A stretch of 64,000 nt of DNA from positions 26,044-90,043 of the forward strand of contig JAVSML010025210.1 of the NCBI GenBank assembly GCA_038503035.1, written 5' to 3'. The notes below the pieces were generated by a model, which saw only the letters and a list, made by a program, of their open reading frames with translations, was not told the DNA's origin and made no database searches. The stretch is from Crocodylus rhombifer (taxonomy: Eukaryota > Chordata > Crocodylia > Crocodylidae). The translations under genes and the position numbers were made by a program. Positions 57,865-64,000 of the stretch are shown here, piece by piece (position 1 is the first letter of the stretch; each line of letters opens with the position of its first letter).

Positions 57865-57889
57865 GCGGGCGCGGAGCGGCTCTCCCGGC

Positions 57890-57952
57890 TGTGGGGACGC
57901 GGGTGCGGTGCCCGGGACAGCGCAGCCGTCGAGCGCCGCGGACCTGCCGCCG
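57890..57952 (+). other. CITED4: CITED4 exon 1 (non-coding, predicted)
   Basis: It runs from the predicted start site to a 5' splice site CCG|GTACGT at 57952/57953. There is no ATG in a useful frame. The start may vary by some bases. Confidence 0.6.
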
Positions 57953-58180
57953 GTACGTGCCCCTGCCTCCCCACCCCCGCTCCCCTCCCCGGCCCGGCGC
58001 GCCCGGGTTGCGCTTCTCTCGGCCGCCGCTTTGTTCCGCGGAGCCGCTCGGGGCGGTTGGCTCCGCTCCGCGGCCCCGGGGGCTTCCGCGGCTGGTCCTG
58101 CGGGGGGCGCGCGGTGCCGCCTGGCCATGGAAGGGGCTTTCTCCTGACGAGGCCCTCTGACCTGTTCTCTTGTCTTCCAG
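57953..58180 (+). other. CITED4: CITED4 intron 1 (predicted, 228 nt)
   Basis: It begins GTACGT and ends with a good pyrimidine tract and acceptor, TGTTCTCTTGTCTTCCAG, at 58163-58180. A branch-point match, CTCTGAC (58155-58161), lies about 20 bases before the AG. It is short and lies in the CpG island. Confidence 0.7.
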
Positions 58181-58193
58181 TGAGCTGGTCCCC

Positions 58194-58811
58194 ATGGCCG
58201 ATCACATGATGATGTCCCTGAGCCACGGAGCAAGCGGGCTCCAGAACTACCGCCTGGGCATGAACGGGCTGCAGGGGCCCCCGCAGCACGGGCAGCACGT
58301 GTTACGGACTCTACCTGCCACGGGGCAGATGATGCAGTATGGCGGGGCCGGCATGGACGGTGCTATGAGAGCACGACCCAGCATCAGCGGACCCATGGGC
58401 CACCACCAAATGCCCGGCGCGATGATGTTCAGCAGCCCCAGCCAGCAGCAGCAGTACATGGGATCTGTGGGCACTCAGCAGCTCATGGCCAGCATGCACC
58501 TACAAAAACTCAACACCCAGTATCAAGGCCACCCTCTGATGGGCATGAGCAATGGTCCTATGGGAGCAGGTCCACAGCAGTACAGGGTGGGCCCCACCCA
58601 GCACCCTGGCATGCAGCATATGCCCTCGCCGGCTCTGACTTTGAACATTATGGACACTGATCTCATAGATGAGGAGGTTTTGACATCTCTAGTCTTGGAG
58701 CTGGGTTTGGACCGGATTCAGGAGCTGCCTGAACTCTTCTTGGGACAAAACGAGTTTGACTTCATTTCGGACTTCGTCAGCAAACAACAGCCCAGTGCCA
58801 TCAGCTGCTGA
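58194..58811 (+). CDS. CITED4: Cbp/p300-interacting transactivator 4
   Basis: A 205-residue CITED family protein, complete in exon 2. CITED proteins do not bind DNA. They use an acidic C-terminal domain to bind the CH1/TAZ1 domain of p300 and CBP in the nucleus, acting as co-activators (for example of TFAP2) and competing with HIF-1alpha. Visible parts: MADHMMMSLSHG (1-12), the CITED N-terminus; HVLRTLP (35-41), shared with mammalian CITED4; a Met/Gln/Gly-rich middle with QQQQ (84-87); MASMHLQKLNTQYQGHP (98-114), a block shared with CITED1/2; and the C-terminal transactivation domain (about 150-205) with DTDLIDEEVLTSLVLELGLD, LPEL (178-181), FLGQNEFDF and the typical SC end. ELFLGQ instead of ELWLGQ points to CITED4. 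The start is the ATG at 58194, 13 bases after the acceptor; an in-frame extension upstream would use a non-ATG in the intron. Mammalian CITED4 is shorter and Ala/Pro-rich in the middle. Confidence 0.95.
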   Translation: MADHMMMSLSHGASGLQNYRLGMNGLQGPPQHGQHVLRTLPATGQMMQYGGAGMDGAMRARPSISGPMGHHQMPGAMMFSSPSQQQQYMGSVGTQQLMASMHLQKLNTQYQGHPLMGMSNGPMGAGPQQYRVGPTQHPGMQHMPSPALTLNIMDTDLIDEEVLTSLVLELGLDRIQELPELFLGQNEFDFISDFVSKQQPSAISC

Positions 58812-59844
58812 AGGGCTTTGCATTCAGTCCTTGTTCTTTTGTTGGTTTTTTGATTTTTTTTTTCCCCTCCCCCCACCCCTTTCTTTTTCCCTTGCCCCCC
58901 CTACAGTTTCTCCTTTTGCCCCTGTCCCTCCCATGCTCCCCCTCCCTAAACACTTGACAGACAATCATTGGACAATAATGGCTTGCACTAGATTGCTTGT
59001 ATTTTTTTTTTTTCCTGTGTGGGGGCAGCCTTTCTTGTTTTTAAGGGTGGGGAGAAGAAGGGGAAACTGTTTTTGATGGACTGAAATGCAGACTGAGCGG
59101 TCTTGTTTTCTTTTAGAGTCATCCCAAATGGCATTAACAGGATTTCTGTCTCCGGTAGAAACAATGGACTTGTGACTTTCTGTAATTAAGCTTCCAGTTG
59201 CAGGAGGCAGAGGCACAGCTAGCTGGGTTTGCCTGAGCACTCTGAATTGCCAGTGAAGTTGACAAAATCATCTCTGTGCCTGAGCTGCTGCTGTCTCACC
59301 TTGCAGAGAAGGGGTAGGGCTTGGCTTTTGCTGTCAAACATTATGATTTTTTTTTTTTTTTCCCCCCCTCCATAAAATCAAATCTCTTATTAGCCTTCGG
59401 AGATGAAGGGAAACAGGTTTTGAATGGTCTCTACTTCTAACTTGAAAAGGGATCATTATTTATGCCCTCTGTTGGTTCTGACCGTCTTAGCGGTGTACTC
59501 ATCTGTAAAGCTAGTAGGTGGGTTGTTTTTAGGCATAAAGTGGAGCTAGACTGCAGCTTTAAGTCCTGTGCCTCTGAAACCAAATGCAATCCATGTCCCT
59601 ATATAATCCCTGATGTAAACTTTTATTTATAATTCCCCCCCCCCCGATTATTTATTTGCAAGGGCTCCATTTGCCATTTGACTTTGAGACTGTCAGGGGA
59701 ATGACAAAAGGAGAGTACAGCTTTAAGATGATCATGGCTGTTTGAAAACTAGTCCAGCAATTTTTAAAAGCCTTATGGACTGTTTCAACAGCAGAATTGT
59801 CATGAATGTGCATAGCCATGTAAATGCAGCACCTGCCCTGATGC

Positions 59845-59850
59845 AATAAA
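59845..59850 (+). terminator. CITED4: Proximal polyadenylation signal AATAAA
   Basis: Canonical hexamer GCAATAAAGGG. Downstream GT-richness is weak, so probably a minor site. Confidence 0.5.
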
Positions 59851-60119
59851 GGGTGACTTGGTTTTTAATTACATCTGTCAGAAAAGGTAAAATGTTAATG
59901 CTAGCTGGGTGTTTTTGTTTTTTTTTTTTTTTTGTTTTTTTTATTTTCCCTTCTGTCTCTTGTTTCCAGGTCCTTTGCAAAGTGGAAAGCTAATTGGCAA
60001 CTCCTAGTTGCTACTGCCCCCTGCTGCTGATAGCACATGGCAGCACATCACTGCTGATTGACTTAGTGATTTAATGTACAGTACAGACGATTTTTATTTT
60101 ATTTTATTTTTTTTTTCCA

Positions 60120-60125
60120 AATAAA
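60120..60125 (+). terminator. CITED4: Main polyadenylation signal AATAAA of CITED4
   Basis: Canonical hexamer after a T-rich stretch, followed 30-60 bases later by a GT-rich downstream element (TTTTGCTAGTGGTGTCTGTC, 60151-60170). Confidence 0.75.
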
Positions 60126-60474
60126 AGCTAAAGCCGCATTGACCTTCATGTTTTGCTAGTGGTGTCTGTCTACCCTGCTGTGCTCAGGGCATCATTTGGC
60201 ATTGGCAAATGGTTTCTTGCAAAGTTCTTCCCACCAGTGGACTTTTGATTCAGGCTGTGGCAAATCTGGCCTTGCTGTATTGGTATTTGAATGAAGGACA
60301 TACTATTGAAGCCCTTAAACACCGCATGGTTTCAATGAAAGGACTCCTAAATCCCTAGTAGCTACATTTTTAAGAGGGCAAATTCTTGTGTTTTGATCCT
60401 CTCCAAAATGTGGCTTGTACCCATTAGAATTGGCTATATGAGATGGGATATGAACTACTGGTGGATTGCTTCTC

Positions 60475-60516
60475 CTGTTTTGTGGACTAAGTCAACTGTT
60501 TTGTGGACTAAGTCAA
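60475..60516. repeat. Perfect two-copy 21-bp tandem duplication
   Basis: CTGTTTTGTGGACTAAGTCA plus A at 60475-60495 is repeated exactly at 60496-60516, which implies recent slippage. Confidence 0.95.
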
Positions 60517-61457
60517 CTCTTGTTGGTAGGTTTAGGCTGGAGAGAGAGATTCCCTGGCAGCTCTGCTGGCAAAAACCCTTAATGTGGATGCAGTTGTACT
60601 ATCAAAACTGTAGCTGTTATAGTGTTTTTTGTTTTTTTTTGTTTTTTTTTTTTTTTTTTTTTCTGGTCTTGCAAGGGTGCTCTTATACTGGGTACCACGT
60701 TCGTCTGCACTAGAAGCTCCTTGCTGGTACAGTCTGTATTCTGATGATAGAGCTTTTTCTGATGCAGACATGGCCTTTGACTCCTGTGGTTGATGAAGGG
60801 GCTATGGTGTGTTTTTCCTGAAGAGTTTGCTGCCCAATGCTTCCCCATGAAAACCAAAACACCATGTAAGCAACCTGCCCTGCCTCCAAAACAATAAAAT
60901 TAGACTTCTAGGTGCTCACATATCATTCTGCAAACAGTCACTTCTCCTCTACAAGATTCCTTCCCTCTGCCAATTCTTCTAAACATATTTACTACCTGCT
61001 ATCGAGTGAAACAGCATGCGACACTGCTACCTGGAATACTGTAGCAACTGGCAGTTGCTACCAGAATGCTCAGCAATGGGGGGGGAAAAATGTTTGGTCT
61101 TTCCAGGTTTAATTGAATGCTAATGAAAAAGACCCTTCTAAGTTTTAAAAAACAAAACAACCACACTTACTGCATGGTTAAGAGCTTAGCTATGGACAGG
61201 TTGCATTGCAGTATGGGGATGTGGCGGCAGCACCACAAAAACTTGGTGAGAAGGGTGTGCAGATGTTCTAGTGACCTGGCTGGAGAGCTACACAGCCACC
61301 TCAAGGCTGAGCCCTCCAGACAGGGGGTGATAGTGAGATGCACCTTGGCTCCCCATGGCCCTGAGGAAGCATGATTATTGACAGCTGGGAAAAGAGACAG
61401 GCTATCCATAATCAGCTGGCATCTTCTGAAAAGTGGCCAAGGAGATTTACCAGCAGC
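60517..61457. other. No gene seen; AATAAA at 60893-60898
   Basis: It includes a long poly-T tract at 60642-60662. The AATAAA at 60893 could serve a longer CITED4 isoform, but no strong downstream element is visible. Confidence 0.4.
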
Positions 61458-62022
61458 TTGAGAGAAGTGATTATTCCCCTCTATTTAGCACTGGTGAGGC
61501 CACATCTGGAGTACTATGTCCAGTTTTGGGTCCCCTACTACAGAAAGGATGTGGACAAATCGGAGAGAGTCCAGCAGAGAGCAACACACATGAGTAGGGG
61601 GCCGGGGCACATGACTTATGCAGCGAGGCTGAGGGAACTGGGCTTATTTAGTCTGGAAAAGAGAAAACTGAGGGGGGATTTGATAGCAACTTTCACCTAC
61701 TTGACAGGTGGTTGCAAAGAGGATGGAACTGGATTGTTCTCAGTGGTGGCAGATGACAGAACAAGAAGCAATGGTCTCAAGTTGCATCAAGGGAAGTTTA
61801 AGATACATGTTAGGAAAAACTTTCAGTAGGAGGGAGTAAAGCACTAGAACAGGTTATCTAGAGAGGATGTGGACTTCCCATCCTTAGAGGCTTTTAAGAC
61901 TCTGCTAGACAAAGCCTTGGCTGGGATGATCTAGTTGGGGATGCTCCTGCTTTGAGCAGGGGGGTGGACTAGATGACCTGAGGTCCCTTTCAAACTTAAT
62001 TTTCTATAATTCTGTGACAGTC
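61458..62022 (+). mobile_element. L3/CR1-like LINE 3' end
   Basis: The + strand encodes [56 protein letters not shown] and [19 protein letters not shown] to a stop near 61829. It ends with GGACTAGATGACCTGAGGTC, CCTTTCAAACTTAATTTTCT and ATAATTCTGTGAC. It is 5'-truncated. The coding part is well preserved for this subfamily. Confidence 0.9.
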
Positions 62023-62566
62023 TCTCTTCCCTGCAGGTGTGGCTGGGGCAAGAATAACTGCTTTCCTTGCCACTGCCACAGCCCCAGGTCCCCCTTCTCC
62101 CTCATTGGCAGAGCAGACAGCTGGGTTGGGTGGGTGGGTGGGAGTTAGGGTTAGGATGAGGAAATTCCTGCTTCATTTTGAACAGTCTTGGAGAGCTAAG
62201 ACTGTGCAAGTGGCTGCAGAAGAAGATTCCCTGCAGGGCTCCCTGACTGCTTGCTGCTGTAGGGTGTGGGGGGGAGGGGTGCTATCAGGGAACCAACCTA
62301 CTCTCCCTTTTGCCTTCCCCCTGGGGACAGTGAGTGACAGGCTGTGAGATACTGGGGGAGTCCTGTCCTAGGGAGCCCCTTTGCACTATGTGTATCTGAA
62401 CTAGGAAACAATGAGTTCTAAAGAGCTAACAGTAGCAGAATCACTTGTTTTCTTTCTGCTACAAACTACCTCTGTGTTGGTTCTTTAGTAATGGCTTAAA
62501 AGGTGTTCAGACAGGTGTAAAGAAGGCTTGAAAATGCTGTGCTGCCCCAGGTTCTCTCTCTCTTAC
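62023..62566. other. No gene seen
   Basis: A short GGGT run (GGTTGGGTGGGTGGGTGGGA, 62125-62144) is quadruplex-capable. Nothing else is supported. Confidence 0.5.
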
Positions 62567-62881
62567 AGGGTGTCAAGCATCTGGCCTGTGGAGCCATGTG
62601 ATCCAGCCCATGGGTCTCAGACTAACCTCAGGCACCGCATGGCACATGTGAACCCTGGCCCTGTGCACTGCATACAGCCCATGTCCTAGACTGATCCCCT
62701 GCACTGTGTGCAGCACTGGATCCAGCCTGCACACTGCATGCAACACAAGCCCCAGAGTGGGGCCAGCACATGCAGCATGCCATGGGCAGGCTGGACCCAG
62801 TGCCACAGGTGCTATATGCAGGATGGGGAGCAGCCCAGCAACACTCATCTGCCCCTCAGGGTGGGATAAGCATGATGCCCC
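62567..62881. mobile_element. hAT-like MITE, 315 bp, with 8-bp TSD
   Basis: Flanks TCTCTTAC (62559-62566) and TATCTTAC (62882-62889) match at 7 of 8. The left end AGGGTGTCAAGCATCTGGCC is related to the inverse right end GGGGCATCATGCTTATCCC. The interior has repeated TGCACACTGCATGCA-type words and no coding. Confidence 0.75.
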
Positions 62882-63305
62882 TATCTTACGTGTTAAAATA
62901 CAGAGTAGCTTCACTTCATGTGTGTGTTTGCCAGTACTAGCTCAAATTCTAATGCATTATTTTCTAATGCACAAAAGGAGCCTTAATATTTTGGCTTCTA
63001 TGACAGTCAATTAGACTTATGTTTCTAGATACCTGAATCACTCTGACAAATTTGAATTAGACTCCTAAATCACTTAAGTGCATTGGAAATTTTAACCTAG
63101 TCTCAAAAATGATTAAAATAAACTCAGCCCTACATTCTCAAGGCTACCACCTTAGGTGGCAACTCATCACCATCCTGGATAGCCAGGATGTGAATACAGT
63201 CCCCTACAAGGAAAACTGAAGTATGGCTCAGTGCAGTGGCTACTGTTGAGCCCTCTTAACTTGCTTTTTGCAGTGTCACAAAGTTAAGTGGGAAGGGCAA
63301 CCACA

Positions 63306-64000
63306 CGGTTTACTAGGGAGGGACAGGCTACAATTAGATCTGGACAGGTTACAGGGGTGGGCAGATCAGAATAGGATGGGATTCAATATTGACAAGTACA
63401 AGGTACTGCACCTAAGGAGGAGAAAGCAGCAGCATACCTACAGGCTGGGGAACTCGCTTCTCATCAGCACAGAGGCAGAAAAGGATCTTGGAGTCACTAT
63501 TGATTTCAAGATGAACATGGGCCGCCAATGTGGGGACACAGTAAGGCTGACAGCACCTTGTCATGCATCCACAAATGCATCATGAGCAGGTTCAAGGAGG
63601 TGATCCTCCCCTTCTATGTGACGTTGGTCAGGCCATAGTTGGAGTATACTGCATCCAGTTCTGGGTGCCGCACTTCAGGAGGTACGTAGACAGTATTGAG
63701 AGGGTCCAGAGGAGGGCCACTAGCATGGTCAGAGGGCAGCAGGGCAGGCCCTACAAGGAGAGGCTACAGGACCTGAACCTGTTCAGCCTCCACAAGAGAA
63801 GGCCGAGAGGGGATCTGGTGGCCGTCTATAACCTTACCAGGGGGGACCTGCGGGGAACGGGAGGGTCCCTGTTCCTCCAAACACTACTAGGAGTAAGAAG
63901 GAATAACAGCCATAAGTTGACTGAGAGTAGGTTCAGGCTGGACATTAGGAAGCACTACTTCACAGCCAGGGCAGCTAGGATCTGGAACCAACTTCCAAGA
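63306..64000 (+). mobile_element. CR1 LINE, 5'-truncated, runs off the window
   Basis: It starts after the catalytic box with GRDRLQLDLDRLQGWADQNR, then GFNIDKYKVLHLRRRKQQHT and KDLGVTIDFKMNMGRQCGD. The frame breaks near 63585 and the C-terminal region continues in other frames (for example TTCAGCCTCCACAAGAGAAG at 63782). It is similar to the copy at 39697-41930. The 3' end lies beyond 64000. Confidence 0.9.

Larger units (their letters stand above)
57690..58150. promoter_or_regulatory. CITED4: CpG island over the CITED4 promoter
   Basis: Very high GC with CpG dinucleotides at near-expected density (for example GGCGCGCGGCGCCCGCGG around 57745), in sharp contrast to the CpG-poor surroundings. 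It covers the core promoter, exon 1 and most of intron 1, as is typical for a regulated developmental gene. Confidence 0.85.
58812..60145 (+). other. CITED4: CITED4 3' UTR (predicted)
   Basis: About 1.3 kb, T-rich, with poly-T and poly-C runs (58854-58862, 59347-59361, 59913-59932). Three ATTTA words lie at 59458-59462, 59625-59629 and 59650-59654, fitting a short-lived, tightly regulated mRNA. Cleavage would fall near 60145. The exact end needs transcript data. Confidence 0.7.

Noticed and set aside
58170..58193. N-terminal extension of CITED4 starting at TTG
   Set aside because: It would lie across the splice acceptor and use a non-ATG start. The family begins MADHM, matching the ATG at 58194.
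57626..58298. Several long GC-rich open frames on both strands at the CITED4 promoter
   Set aside because: Open only because stop codons are rare in CpG-island sequence; Arg/Pro/Ala/Gly-rich without domains, overlapping the promoter and exon.
60626..60662. Poly-T as the tail of an antisense processed pseudogene
   Set aside because: No coding or SINE sequence follows upstream on the minus strand; it looks like a simple homopolymer.
62144..62156. Interstitial telomeric repeat (TTAGGGTTAGG)
   Set aside because: Fewer than two full units, within a G-rich stretch; most likely chance.
1..64000. CRISPR arrays, operons, tRNA or rRNA genes
   Set aside because: None seen. The sequence is vertebrate, and the direct repeats present are minisatellites or transposons.

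Overview
The window looks like reptile, most likely crocodilian, nuclear DNA. About one third to one half of it is interspersed repeats. These are dominated by CR1-type LINEs whose 3' ends carry the archosaur-style ending (AGGTCCCTTCCAACCCTA followed by TATGAT-like words), together with many hAT-like MITEs. There are also two stretches resembling U1 (and U2) snRNA. The latter match what is known of SINEU, a SINE class described from crocodilian genomes, and this is my main reason for favouring a crocodilian.

Only one intact gene is convincing: CITED4 on the + strand, near the right end. It has a CpG-island promoter with CCAAT, GC and TATA boxes (about 57690-57890), a short non-coding exon 1, a 228-nt intron, a 205-codon open frame wholly in exon 2 (58194-58811) and a long AU-rich 3' UTR ending near 60145. 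Everything else that is coding-like is a broken transposon, or in one case (6160-7335, minus strand) an unidentified decayed reading frame.

Layout: 1-2775, 5' part of a Tx1/L1-like LINE on the minus strand with a CCHC ORF1 remnant. 2776-8052, mostly unique sequence plus the unidentified coding-like remnant. 8053-8880, antisense CR1. 9905-10643, hAT element with a perfect 8-bp target duplication. 12300-13510, palindromic MITEs. 14992-16265, U1/U2-headed SINE-like units. 18887-19076, a 55-bp minisatellite. 19355-21420, broken hAT transposase and a Ty3/gypsy integrase tail. 22240-22450, hAT MITE. 27333-29160, long antisense CR1. 33546-35780, older CR1 pieces. 37197-39174, two hAT elements. 39697-41930, long sense CR1. 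42426-42435, assembly gap. 43085-45128, old CR1 interrupted by a younger antisense CR1. 48180-50195, L3-like CR1 interrupted by a hAT MITE. 50196-53175, an EN-RT retrotransposon with an inverted 5' half. 53195-54455, nested MITEs. 55380-55580, a dispersed repeat. 56950-60145, CITED4. 61458-64000, CR1, hAT MITE, CR1.

The repeats do not work together as a system; they form a stratified record of insertions, and several nestings give relative ages. I saw no CRISPR array, operon, tRNA or rRNA gene, and no bacterial content. I did not find a plausible new multi-gene system. The points most worth checking are the twin-priming-like inversion with its 56-bp perfect inverted repeat, the tandem U1 heads, and the palindrome-rich MITE family.
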